64,000 bases of DNA, taken from Tetracladium setigerum (taxonomy: Eukaryota > Ascomycota > Leotiomycetes > Helotiales). The notes beneath the pieces were generated by a model. That model did no database searches and was not told the DNA's origin. It saw only the letters and a list, made by a program, of their open reading frames with translations. The position numbers were made by a program, and so were the translations under genes. The stretch spans positions 1,984,001 to 2,048,000 of the forward strand of contig PZJY01000006.1 of the NCBI GenBank assembly GCA_031472005.1, in the 5' to 3' direction. The number at the start of each line of letters is the position of its first letter. The first letter of the stretch is position 1. Below are positions 12,451 to 22,844 of this stretch, in pieces.

Positions 12451-13978
12451 ATGGCGCCCCCAAACGATAAAAAGATCATGGCAGCCATGAAAAGCGCCAC
12501 CCTCGCTATCTACAAGGCCACACCTGACAGCCTTTCCGTCCGCGCCGTTCGGAACCAAATCATAGAGGATCTCAACCTTGACGAGGATTTCTTCAAGCAA
12601 GACAAGTGGAACCAAAAAAGCAAAGATTTCATCAAAACCTATGGGGTATGCACGCGCTCGTCTTCTAAACCCCTATTACTATGCAATTGAGCGCTAACAA
12701 GTTTGTGTTCTTGTAGGCGGAATTGCTGGATGGTGAACAAGAAGACGATGCCGAACCCTCGCCGGCCCCGAAAGCAAAACCTGAGCCGAAGAAGAAAGCA
12801 GCACCTGCGCCTGCAACTGCAACTGCAAAGAAAGGAAGGAAACGCGCTTCTGAAAAGGAGGAGAAATCGCGTCCGGCGAAGAGGCAGAAGAAGCAAGAAA
12901 CTCCACCCGAAGACTCAGATGAAGAACTCAGTGAACCTTTAAGTATCGATGAAGAGAGTGAACCGGAGTCTTCCTTTGGCGGATCTGAGAGCGACGAGCC
13001 GAAGTCCAAAAAAAAGTCTAAGGCACAGAAAGACAATACGAACAAGACGGGCAAAGGAAAGTCGGAAAAGAGTGCCGCGGATTCTGAGGATGACGACGAG
13101 GAGGAAGAGTCAAGTAGTTTGAGTGATCTGCCTTCTATCAGTGAGGCCTCGCAGTCACCTCCACCGAAAAAGAGAAACGCTGCTGCGCCGAAGAAGTTGG
13201 TTCAGAAAACTACCCCTGCGCCAAAGAAAGCTACACCAAAGAAGGCAAAGAAAGAGGCAACACCATCTGAAGACGACGAAGAGCAAACTAAATCGAAAGC
13301 AAACCCAATAGCAAAACCAGAAGGAGATGGTGAAGATAAACCTTCACCGCCCTTGACTACTACTACGAAAGTAGCCAATGATTCCGACTCCGAAATGTCA
13401 GTCGTCCTCGACGAAAGCCCTCCCAAAAAGAAGAAAGGCGCCTCCAAAGAAAAAGCCGCTTCCAAAGAAAAATCCTCCAAATCCTCCAAACCCCGTGCCT
13501 CCACCTCATCCGCCATAACCAAAGATCTCACATCGGACGAAGTCCTCCTCAAAACGCTGCAATCACAACTCAAGAAATGCGGCGTCAAGAAGATCTTCGC
13601 CTTTGAACTCAAGAAATTCGGTGATGACATTAAGGCTAAGATTAAGCATTTACAGGCAGAGCTCAAGGATGTGGGTATGACAGGTAGGTTTAGCGAGGCG
13701 AGAGCGAGTGAGATTAAAGAGCAGAGGGAGTTGATGGCGGATTTAGAGGCGGTGAAGGAGGGTGAGAAGAGTTGGGGGTTGGAGAGTGGTGGGAGGGCTA
13801 CGAGGGGAGGGAAGAAGTTGAATTTGGCGGAGGACAGTGGGGATGATGATGATGGGGAAAGGGTGATGGGGATGCTGCGGAGGAAGATGAGGAGGAGGAG
13901 GCGGCGCCGGGCAGGAAGAGGAGGGCGAGACAAGATTTGGCGTTTTTGGATGATGATGAGGAGGAGGATAGTGATTGA
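12451..13978 (+). CDS. DEK_C / HIRIP3-like nuclear protein, with an apparent 1-base frameshift near the 3' end
   Basis: Probably a chromatin-associated protein. Exon 1 (12451-12645) encodes a small helical domain of the DEK C-terminal type (residues about 5-65, NQIIEDLNLDEDFF). Exon 2 starts at 12717 after a 71-bp intron. The middle is low-complexity lysine, serine and acidic sequence, fitting a disordered nuclear protein. Near residues 360-425 a segment with LKKCGVKKIF and later KEQRELMADLEAV resembles the HIRA-interacting protein HIRIP3 family, so a histone-chaperone role is plausible. The frame entered by exon 2 ends in an arginine-rich, methionine-rich tail with a stop at 13980-13982. One base missing around 13854-13861 would instead give an acidic tail ending at 13978, with the KRRAR-QDLAFLDDDEE pattern expected in such proteins. 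That version has about 485 residues. Confidence 0.75.
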
Positions 13979-14266
13979 TTGACTTTTTGATACCAGAAAC
14001 CGTGATTTTTAGCGAGGGGGAAAGGCTAGTAGGTACCTATGATGGACAACATTTATTTATCGGGGATTGGAACTGGCAAATTATTTAGCTAGCATCAGAT
14101 GGAGTAGCTATACAGGATCAATTAGATTTAATGGCATAGGTTCAATGTATTATTCACGTTGACATGCGTAAACCAACCGCTCCCTCTCCGCTCTCTTTTC
14201 ATGCCTAACATTTTTTTTCTTTAAGAACTAAACACTATGACTGCCCCGCCTCGCTAAACCACGCAT

Positions 14267-16631
14267 CTAAAACATCCCTAACAAATCCTCATTTGTCTTC
14301 TTTCCCCCTTGCGATTGTGGTTGTGCTGGAGGAGGTTGACCACCACTGAGATCCATCCCAGCAAAGCCATTCATCATGTCATTCTGCATTGGGTTACCTC
14401 CTGAGCTTGAAGGCCCACTGCTCATATCAAACAGACCCATCATATCCGCCATACTCCCCGCACCCTGTCCAGCGCCTGCTGATGGACTTGCTACTCTTTG
14501 TGGTGTACCTGCCAAGCCTTCCAGACCAGAAGCACCACCAGACGGAACAACTTCGGAAGAAAGGGGCGCTGCGCCATCGAAATCGATATCAAGCAAATTT
14601 TCGGCGTGTTGAGGACCGCCATTCTGTGCGGCTATAACTTGGGCTGCGGCGATGGGATTATCGATGACGTCCTGCTTTTGTTCTTGGATGGCAGCGTGTT
14701 GGAGAGCGTCGGCTCCGTAGCGGCCGTGGCCGACGAATGTCTCGGGGGGCTTGTGATAGACTGAAGCTAGAGTTGAAAGTTCATTAAGGAGTTGTTCGAG
14801 GAGTGGCGGTGGAAGTGAGGACATAGTTGTTGTGATAGGTGGTTTATCGGAAAGGATGATGTTCTAAATCATGTTAGGAGGGTAGCGCGAACACTGAGGT
14901 GCAAGTAAATACCTTCGCAACATCAAGATCACCGGAGAGAAGCCGCCAGTAAACATAGGCTCTGTCTCTAATATCTGGATTGTCGTTTTCGGCCGTGGCT
15001 TGTTGAAGTACTTTTTGCACCAGACTTTGGTTGTTGTCTGGCTTCTTCAGGAACAACTTGACTACCGCAGTGAGGATTTGCAATTGCGTTTGGGTGAACT
15101 CTTCCATGAAACCGTCAACGAAGCCAGCCAAAATCTCATCGGCATTGCTGATCTTTTGAGCGTACTCTCCCACAATCCAGATCAGTGCTCCTCTTGCATT
15201 TGGTTCGTCCAACTCATCGATGTATTTGCAAAGAGTAGGAATGATTCCTTCATAACCGGGATACTTTCGGAAGATGTCCTTGATGACCACAATAGCTTCT
15301 TGAACAACATAGTTGACCTTAGTGGCGATCAGATCTAGTAGGGTGTTGACACACTTCTCGCTCGCACTCTCAATCTTGATGGCAGCTTGGCCAATGGCCC
15401 TGACTGCTCGTCTGACAAAGTCCATGTCGACCTCCAATGCATACTCCTTCAACTCGGCCAAGAGTTGATCTACGTTCTTGTCGTTTGCTATCCGTACCAT
15501 GATCTCTAGCTTTTGCATCTTGACATATGGAGGATCATTGTATTTGCAGAAGAAGACTCGGAGTTCTTTGTTGAGAATATCTGGCTTCGCTTGGAGAAGC
15601 AAGTCAATGTTTTTCAAAGCAACATATTGTACCTCGGGTGCAGATGCAACAAGCGTTACTGTCACAAGTTAGCTTGATGTATGGATATTCAGAGCGTATA
15701 AGTACCTAAAGGTGGTGCCATTTTTCTCAAGTATTGTCTTGACAATTCTGGACTGACTTGTCTCATGTGCAAGAAGACAACCTTGACTGCAGCCAGTACG
15801 ACACTGGGATTGACATGCTGGAACTGAGGGGCGACTCTCTCGCAGATATGCTCCGACTCCTTAACGTCATGCGCCTTGTAATCTGCCAAAGTGGTCAAAA
15901 TCGTGACCCGACCCCATTCCGTACACTCGTTCAATGCCATCAGCATCTTCTTCAAAGTAGTAGGTGTGACACGAAGCGCTTTTGTTTCCGGGGCTGCTTC
16001 GTTGATTTCCACCAAGGCCGTGACCGAGTTCGCAACCACCATTGGATTTGGATCTCCGATCATCTCTTGCAAGGTCTCCAAGAAGCCATTTTCGAGACAC
16101 ATTGTCGGATTCAAATCGTACAACTTTGCCACACAGATCGCAGCGGTCTTTCGCACATAGGGTGATTCATCTCGTAACGTTTTCCGTAGTGGTTCCTCCA
16201 TGTAATCGACCATCTTATCCACCCTTATACACCCCATTGTTCTTATTGCAAGTGCCCGTACCAGTGGATTTGGATCCTCGGAGTCCTGCACGAATGTATT
16301 GACCGCTAAAATACAGAGATCCGGATGCGATTTGGCATAGTTCCTGTCCACATATCAGCATGAGCTCTTTCTGATCTCCTAGATTCAAGTGGCAAACCCA
16401 CATCAAATAAAGATATACCAGCTTCTTCTGGTCCAAATCAGGTGTTGCAATGTTCTTCAGAACATCTGGAAATAGTGCAGAGACATCCTTGCCCAAGGTC
16501 ATGGACATAATCGTCTTCTGGATTGCTTCCTTGCGCTCGTACGCATATTGTGATACCAGTCCTGCTCTTAACTCGAAAGTTTCGCCCTTCTTGGGTGCCG
16601 CGAAGGCCCCTTTGATCCTGTTTACCGCCAT
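14267..16631 (-). CDS. APL2: AP-1 complex beta subunit (beta adaptin)
   Basis: The large beta subunit of a clathrin adaptor, acting in cargo and clathrin recruitment at the trans-Golgi and endosomes. Four exons on the minus strand (16631-16402, 16343-15706, 15658-14913, 14863-14267) join in frame to 736 residues. The whole N-terminal trunk of HEAT-like repeats is present, with family landmarks such as QKKLVYLYLMNYAK, RTMGCIRVDKMVDY and DPNPMVVANSVTAL. The C-terminal part from about residue 600 is a glycine-, proline- and methionine-rich hinge. It ends in DLLGMF, a clathrin-box-like acidic/hydrophobic motif. No C-terminal ear domain follows, which is common in fungal beta adaptins. AP-1 is preferred to AP-2 from overall resemblance. 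The split between them cannot be settled by eye. Confidence 0.9.
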
Positions 16632-17043
16632 CTCTCACACTGACGGCGACTTGAGGATCTGCCCCTCATACACCCCTTGCGCGTTGGATCTGGATCTGAT
16701 CTGGATGTTGGACGGGCGGTAGAGTAGAGGATCAATGGCGATGTTTGAAGAATTTTCTCGTCTCGATTTCGGCCGTTGGACTTTTGCTGGAGGGAGGAGA
16801 CTTGAAGATCACTTCGCTATCGTAGATGTTGTCTTATTCCTAAGCGGTGCAGTTCCGTAAGTTGACAGCTTCAGCCTTTCGGTGTTGACGAAGCCGCCTG
16901 CAAGGGTGTTGCAGGCCGCCGTATTTCGCCAACCAAGCGAGAATCATGGTCAAGCTTCCCTTCCCTGACGAACCTTGTCACAACAACTCAGGTGAAACGG
17001 CCATCACAACTTCATAATACTAAAAATATTAAACAGCGACAAG
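16632..17043. promoter_or_regulatory. Divergent promoter between APL2 and the small gene at 17044
   Basis: A 412-bp region separates the beta-adaptin start (leftwards) and a possible small gene (rightwards). It contains no open frame that resembles protein. Its size and position fit a shared bidirectional promoter. Confidence 0.45.
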
Positions 17044-17316
17044 ATGGTAAGTCTCTTCTCATCCAAACATCATATCTCGATCCTAATGAAAATCTCAAAG
17101 GCAAACCTCCCAAACCTTCGTCGACTGTTTGTCGAAGCAAGAACCGAGGCGGAAGAAAGTGCACATTCGAGAAGTGCTGTGAGTCCTCAGTTAGAGCCCC
17201 CTTTACTTTTACTCACTGCTAAGTAAGCTTGTTCAAAGTTTTACAACATTGTTCTCTTCATGTCATCTGTTGCAGTGTTTAGCCTTGTTGCTCAGCGAGT
17301 CAACAAGACATGTTGA
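17044..17316 (+). CDS. Possible 52-residue single-pass membrane protein
   Basis: This is a predicted gene that I do not recognise. Exon 1 is only the start codon (17044-17046), followed by a consensus GTAAGT donor. Exon 2 is 17101-17178 and exon 3 is 17239-17316, with introns of 54 and 60 bp. All junctions are phase 0. The second intron has a GTGAGT donor and a TGCTAAG element about 15 bases before its acceptor. The joined protein has a charged N-terminal half (MANLPNLRRLFVEARTEAEE), then one hydrophobic segment of about 18 residues (residues 30-46, starting YNIVLF) and a short basic tail ending in KTC. This layout suits a small mitochondrial or ER membrane protein, possibly an accessory subunit of a larger complex. 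Without transcript data it remains uncertain. It was too short to be found as a single open frame. Confidence 0.45.
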
Positions 17317-17909
17317 CGAACCAAGTCGCTATACAGTACAACAACTTGACGAGGGTTACGAATACATCCGTCAACACCAGATCAAGCCTTGATAGCCGGA
17401 TTCTGCAAGCCGCAAGAGGGGATGTCAAGATTGACTTGAGTCCATGACTTGCGCATTCGCAACGAGGAGATATGGAGATCGTGACCCGGGGGAATTGACG
17501 AGAAGTAACCGAAGAAGACCAGCAAGTTCAAGCGAGGCGCACACTCTCTACCATAGAGCACTGTGACTGGAAGGGAGCTTATCGTACAGAGAAGACTTTA
17601 TAGTGTACGGGAGGAGGCTAGAAGTCACAGACTCCTAAAAACCAGAACACGCAACCATGATTCTGCCTTCTCACTTTCCAAGTTCTTTTACCTGCCCGCT
17701 CCCTCGTGATATATACATATACACAAGTATGTATCATGAACCTGGCCCATCTGAGGTTCCTTTGATCAATCAAGTTAGGGATACTCCAGTATGGCACAAC
17801 TATTGTCATAGCCTCTCCTTGTCCTCTTTCTTGCGCCCTTCTTCCCTCTTCATATCTCCCATCTCTTCTTGACGTCCCCTCGCCCCATGGCTTATCATCT
17901 TAACTCCTT
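17317..17909. other. Intergenic region between convergent genes
   Basis: This 0.6-kb region lies between the small gene and the BolA gene, which converge. No coding sequence is supported. It is likely to hold both 3' untranslated regions. Confidence 0.45.
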
Positions 17910-18307
17910 TCAAGCATCAACCCCACTAACAACTTCTCCCGTTGTCGCTTTCCCCGGTGCCACCACTCCTCCTCCCTGCTTCTCCCACTGCTCAGGCGTA
18001 AAACACTTCGGCGTCCAGGCATGGATAGCCGCAACCTCCGCCTTCAATGCCGTGTTGACCAAGCGATGTCTCGCCAGCGTAGTCTTCTTCTCGAACAGAG
18101 GTGACACAATAATGGCCGAGTAGGCTTGTCCACACCCTCCTGTCCAGGAATAAAGTATTAGAATATATGCAACTTGCAAAAGGAGGGGCAATCATGGCGG
18201 GGTGGATTTGACAAACCAGACATGTCTTCTATTTCAACGTGGGTCGCCTGTAATTGCTGTTCGATTTTGAGCTTGAGCGCAGAGGCGGACACGCCAACTT
18301 CTGCCAT
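17910..18307 (-). CDS. BolA-like protein, Fra2/BOLA2 type
   Basis: A small protein that with monothiol glutaredoxins binds a [2Fe-2S] cluster and takes part in iron sensing and Fe-S traffic (family knowledge). Exons are 18307-18217 and 18139-17910, joined in phase 1 across a 77-bp intron to 106 residues. The BolA fold is covered: helix ALKLKIEQQL, the EDMSGGCGQAY strand (C33), the ARHRLVN motif with the conserved histidine H55, and HAWTPKCFTPEQW near the C-terminus with C76. The last motif matches the cytosolic/nuclear Fra2/BOLA2 branch better than the mitochondrial BolA branches, and no mitochondrial presequence is visible. A glycine/valine tail of about 20 residues follows the domain. Confidence 0.9.
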
Positions 18308-18543
18308 CGCTGCGATTGTCTAACAAGTTTGTTTGGAAAGATTGTGTGGAGTGCCTGGAGGAAAAGAGGACTCCTCTGCTTCTGCTCTTTTGATGATGCG
18401 AAATCAAAAGGCCAAGACCCGACATCTGCATCTCTCAACCTCCACTCTCCCACCTCATGTGCCAAGCGAATGCTTCACCATCCATCACACAGCAAGCTGA
18501 AGATGCCATGAATTTTCAAAGATCTTTCAGAAGATTATCAACA

Positions 18544-19807
18544 ATGTCGAGTCCTACTTCTAACATTGCGCCCTTCAGCAGGGCGGTGGTCTCTGCTATG
18601 AGAACCTTGTAAGTTCAGTGTTCATTACATTAAACTCGAGTACGAAGCTAATTGCTACTACCAACAGATTCCCAGAGAGCTTAGCAGACAGTAGTTTTGA
18701 CAACACTGGACGTAAGCTCTCAATGTTCTCTGTACACATTAATAATGAGAAATTCTAACGTTGGACAAGTTCTCCTCGAAGCACCATATCGTCAAGACAA
18801 TAATCTCCGTAACTCTGCTCTCTTAACTGTCGACCTCACCAAAGCTGTGGCAGACGAAGCCATTGCCAGAAAGGATTCTATCATTATTGCTTACCGTAAA
18901 TTCATTTATTCTACTGTATTGAGTATTCTGAGCACATTGCTAACTCTCATTTATAGACCCAATTATCTTCCGTCCTCTCAAATCTCTCACCCTCGCCAAC
19001 ACACAACAAAACACTCTTCTCAGACTAGCCCAAGAAGGAATCAGTGTATACAGTCCTCACACCGCAGTTGATGCTGCAACCGGCGGGCTAAACGACTGGC
19101 TCGTAGACGTACTGACCACGGAAATTGATCCCGCAATAGAGTTTGTCGTCCTTTGACTCCCGATATCCTTTTTTCACATTTGCTTTTCACTAACAATTGC
19201 ATTCATTCTCTTCAGTAAAGATCCTATCGACGCTCACACATCCTCCGTCATAACTCCCGTCACCAAACCACCACCCGGGTTCGAAGAAGCAGGCTATGGC
19301 CGTATCCTCCGCTTCTCCGAGCCTCAAGATCTGCGCACGCTCATCACACGGGCACGCATAAACCTCTCCGGCACGGCACCTAGCACGACGACTAGCAGTC
19401 CAGTGCAACTTCATGGTCTTTCAGTGGCCACGCCACAATCTGTGCCCGTTGGCCAAAAAGGTGACATTAAAATCACCACTGTGGGAATATGTGCTGGCTC
19501 GGGGGGTTCGATGTTGAATGGATTGGATGTCGATTTGCTCTTCACGGGGGAGCTCAGTCACCATGAAGCACTTGCTGCCACTGAGGCAGGACGATGTGTC
19601 ATTACTGCTTTTCACAGCAATACGGAACGTGGATACCTGACAACGAAGTTGTCGTCGTATTTGTACGCGGAGGTTGAGAAAACGATTGCCGATTCAGTGA
19701 CGGCGAATAGCTGGGAAGGGATGGAGACTGAGTTTGATATTAGTGTCAGTCAGTCTGATAAAGATCCTTTTGAGGTCAAGACGGATGGAAATTTAGATGG
19801 GTGGTGA
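18544..19807 (+). CDS. NIF3-like protein (NGG1-interacting factor 3 family)
   Basis: A member of the DUF34/NIF3 family, dinuclear-metal proteins whose biochemical role is unsettled; the yeast member was found as an Ngg1p-interacting protein. Five exons (18544-18608, 18668-18711, 18770-18895, 18957-19140, 19216-19807) join in frame to 336 residues. N-terminal family features are FPESLADSSFDNTGL and LLTVDLTKAVADEAI. The HPIIFRPLKSL segment that carries a metal ligand histidine is formed exactly across the third intron. GISVYSPHTAVDA and the C-terminal CAGSGGSML / LFTGELSHHEAL / TAFHSNTERGYL motifs follow, with the expected histidine and glutamate ligands. Length matches the family. The gene is divergent from the BolA gene, with starts 236 bp apart. 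Confidence 0.92.
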
Positions 19808-20055
19808 AGTGGGTATATATACACTCCGATTATCGGTAAACCAAACTCCATAGTTGGGTAAATGGATTGTAGAGAAATAGCAACATCCTCGTTGCTATGA
19901 CCTAAGCTCCAATTTGGAGTGAGAGTATGCTATTCGTCGTGAATGAGTGAAAGGTCCCGGGAGAATACCAACTTGATACCGCCCTACCTTCTATACATCA
20001 GCCTCCAAATCAAGGCTCTTATTTAATCATTATTAGCATTATTAGTCTATACCCA

Positions 20056-21012
20056 TCACCCAGACTCTCCCTCCTCTTCCCCTGAGTCCCTGCTCCTCTT
20101 CCTCTCGCCCCCCTCCTCCCCTTCTCCCCTCAAAGCAGCATCACCCTCATCAATACACCGCTGCACATCCTCCCCACCGACACCCCTCTCCCTCCACCTC
20201 ACCAACAATGCCCTCGTTCCCTCCCACAGCCCTCTCGCCTCCTCCTCCTTCCCCTCCCTCACCAAACCCCTCACCCTCCCCGGCGTCTCCAAAACCCTCT
20301 TAACCACCACCTTCCCCCTCCTCCTCTCCTCCCTCTTCCTCCCCTCATCAAACCCCTTCACACCCTCCCCCGAAAAAGCAGCCATCTCCCTCCTCACCTC
20401 CCCCCTCAACCCCTCCGCTCTCTCCCACACACCTCTAACCGCCAAATCCAACGTCCCCGTCCCCTGCGCCATAGCACCCCCCTTCCCCATCCCATCCCTC
20501 ATCTTCCCAATCGTCTCCGTTGCCAAAATAAGCTTACTGTAATTATCATACACCAAGGCCTTCTTCTCGGCGTCGAGCGCGCGGATGTCATTCAACACTC
20601 CATTGTACGTTCGGAGCAATTCGCCCAGACTTTGCGATTCAAGTGTGTTCTTGACGTAGGCTGGCGCCGAGAAGGTCGGGGAGTCGAGTGCCGAGGGGGG
20701 AATGGCGCTGTGCGAGTTGTTGTCGTGGATTGAGGATGTGGTGGAGAGGGCGTCGTCGTCGGCCGTGGAGGCGGGAACAGCGGGTGTGGAGAGAGTCGAG
20801 GCTTTGAGGTTGTAGTATTCGCGTAAGGCGGTGCGGTTTCGTTTGGGCTGGGTAGGGAGGGAGGAACGGTTTGGTGAGGGGTCGGAGGAGCGTGGGGTTT
20901 CGAAGGAAGGGCGGGAGGAGGTGGTGGGTGTTGCGATCAAGGGGGTGGATGTGGTGTTGTTTGGACGCCGGCCATTGATGGAGGGTTCGCGTGGGCTGGC
21001 GATTGTTGACAT
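20056..21012 (-). CDS. VPS51: GARP complex subunit Vps51
   Basis: A subunit of the Golgi-associated retrograde protein complex, which tethers endosome-derived vesicles to the trans-Golgi. A single exon encodes 318 residues. After a serine/proline/threonine-rich start comes the family motif RTALREYYNLKAS (about residues 60-75). The Vps51/Vps67 helical domain follows at about 125-180: LESQSLGELLRTYN, then DIRALDAEKKALVYDNY and SKLILATETI. The rest is highly charged, rich in E, R and G, and probably coiled coil then disorder. The ATG at 21012 lies 375 bp from the divergent RMI1 start. The protein is short compared with animal Vps51 but fits fungal forms. Confidence 0.85.
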   Translation of the reverse strand: MSTIASPREPSINGRRPNNTTSTPLIATPTTSSRPSFETPRSSDPSPNRSSLPTQPKRNRTALREYYNLKASTLSTPAVPASTADDDALSTTSSIHDNNSHSAIPPSALDSPTFSAPAYVKNTLESQSLGELLRTYNGVLNDIRALDAEKKALVYDNYSKLILATETIGKMRDGMGKGGAMAQGTGTLDLAVRGVWERAEGLRGEVRREMAAFSGEGVKGFDEGRKREERRRGKVVVKRVLETPGRVRGLVREGKEEEARGLWEGTRALLVRWRERGVGGEDVQRCIDEGDAALRGEGEEGGERKRSRDSGEEEGESG

Positions 21013-21387
21013 CTTGATTGGGAATTTTCAGATAGTCTGTGTGATGGGTTGCTGGAAAAGGGGATTGAGCCCGTATGGAAGTGGGTTTGCAGGTTGGTGA
21101 TTCATATAAGTTACATTTGTTGTTGCCTTTATGTTTGGAAGTCTGACGAGCGAGCTGTCTGTCTGGAAATCTGGGGGAAGGCTGAAGGAAATTTGGTCCA
21201 AGCGCGAGGCTGTGATTATTGTCATCGCTCATCGATCAGAATTGTTTACTCTCTCCTCCATACCCTCACAGCACCAAAACCGCAAAATGCGAGTAATATA
21301 CCAACCACCCACTGGACTCTCGAAGTCTTCAATCACTATCCTACAACCATAACATCATCACAACGACCACAAAATACTATACAAACA
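21013..21387. promoter_or_regulatory. Divergent promoter VPS51 / RMI1
   Basis: This 375-bp gap lies between two start codons pointing away from each other and probably serves both genes. An open frame in phase with RMI1 runs through it, but its sequence does not resemble protein of that family, so the downstream ATG was chosen. Confidence 0.5.
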
Positions 21388-22170
21388 ATGTCCACCCAAC
21401 CAACCCCAAACCAACTCCTCCTCTCCCTCACAACCTCCCACACTCTCCCCTCCCCCTCCCCCACCTTTCTCACCAGTATCCTCTCCACCTCAACCACCCA
21501 TCTCAAACTCTCTCCCGACCGCGCCCTCGCTGCCCTCACAGCAACAGCTCGCCACCGCCTCATAAACAGCGACCTTACTTCGCCTGTCCTCCTCTCACCA
21601 TCAACACCCTATCTCCCCGCAGATCTCTCCGATGTCCACACAAGCTCCAAAACACTTGATTTCGACGTGTTTGTGCAAGTGCTTGATATTGATGATTTGA
21701 GCAAGAGCGCGTGGGAACAGATTGAGGCATTGGAGAGTGAGAGGAAAGGCGAGACGACGAAAGGGAGGGAAGTCATTCGCGTCGTCGCACCAGGAGCAGC
21801 AGGAGGAGATGAAAATAACAACAACAATAATGGCTCATCCGCATCGACACAAGTTCTTAACGCGCCTCATCCCAATCCCAACGCAAACAGTAAAGGACCT
21901 TTTAAACTTCATCTACAAGACTACCATGGCACGACTATCTACGGGTTTGAATTGCGGAAAGTAGATAAAGTGGCATATCCGCCGATTATGAGTATAGGAT
22001 GTAAGCTGTTGTTGAGGAAGGGGACGAGGGTGGCGAGAGGGATGGTTATGTTGGAGCCTGGGACCGTGGTGGTTGTAGGTGGGAGGGTGGAGGCATTGGA
22101 TAAGGCGTGGGTAGAGGGGAGAGAGGGGAGATTGAGAGAGAGGGTTAAGAGAGAGGAGAGGAGGGTGTAG
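21388..22170 (+). CDS. RMI1: RecQ-mediated genome instability protein 1 (Rmi1)
   Basis: A component of the RecQ helicase/topoisomerase III complex that dissolves double Holliday junctions. A single exon from the ATG at 21388 gives 260 residues. The N-terminal helical part (about residues 1-80, ending in PADLSDVH) is followed by the OB-fold: FDVFVQVLDIDDLSKSAWEQ, a disordered asparagine-rich loop, then KLHLQDYHGTTIYGFEL and IMSIGCKLLLRKG. The last strand ends in GTVVVVGGRVEALD. This matches the DUF1767/OB arrangement of the family. The C-terminus is a charged helix. The open frame continues upstream of the chosen start into the divergent promoter, and that extension was not accepted. Confidence 0.85.
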   Translation: MSTQPTPNQLLLSLTTSHTLPSPSPTFLTSILSTSTTHLKLSPDRALAALTATARHRLINSDLTSPVLLSPSTPYLPADLSDVHTSSKTLDFDVFVQVLDIDDLSKSAWEQIEALESERKGETTKGREVIRVVAPGAAGGDENNNNNNGSSASTQVLNAPHPNPNANSKGPFKLHLQDYHGTTIYGFELRKVDKVAYPPIMSIGCKLLLRKGTRVARGMVMLEPGTVVVVGGRVEALDKAWVEGREGRLRERVKREERRV

Positions 22171-22844
22171 CTGCGAATGATAGAGGGAGTGGTTGAGAAG
22201 AGTAGGTGTGTTCTCTACAAAAGAGGAAAACCACGAAAAGGAAAATCTGAGTGCTCGCTTCCAGCGCGGCGATAGAAAATCCAGGTCTCCAAAGTCAAGT
22301 GGCACGGCATGAATCCGCGGAAACTATAGAGACATAGGCTGTGCTCTCTATCTGGAACTTTCCATCTAGATTTACATACTCATAAGAAAAAACAATCAAC
22401 AAAAACACATCCAAAATCTCAAAACTCAAAAACCTATATATTATGGCCTGGTCCAGTCCACAAGAGGTCAAGATCAAGAGAACGAAACGACTTTCTTTCG
22501 ATAAATAAGCTTTGCACCATCCCATATTTCAATTCCATTCTTTCCCAGCTTGACTTCCATACAAAATATGCAATTATATAAAAAAAAAGAGAAAACGGAG
22601 AGGCCATTCATTCCCCCCCCCCCCGGAAGCAGAAAGTGGAAACAGCGACGCAAAGGAGGCCCTTCCAAACCTGCAACCTATCCAGGTGTTGGCACCTCCC
22701 TCTTTAATTGAGTATGGGCTCTGCTGAAAGAAAGACAAGATGATTCCAAAGATCCATCCTGAACACCCCCATTTCCAATCCCTCCCCTCTATCGTTTGTT
22801 TGCAGTAGAACAAAAAGAAGACCCCGATCTCATCAGCCGTCTAT
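22171..22844. other. Intergenic region between convergent genes
   Basis: This 0.67-kb region lies between the 3' ends of RMI1 and the MAP kinase. A perfect run of 12 C residues sits at 22613-22624. No gene is supported. Confidence 0.6.

Noticed and set aside
13202..13933. 243-codon open frame on the minus strand
   Set aside because: It is the exact antisense of the lysine/serine-rich HIRIP3-like coding sequence. Its serine/leucine/proline-rich composition is what antisense of GAN/AAG codons gives.
21049..21387. In-frame N-terminal extension of RMI1 (113 more codons)
   Set aside because: The extension crosses the divergent promoter and shows no protein-like pattern; the family domain starts soon after the ATG at 21388.
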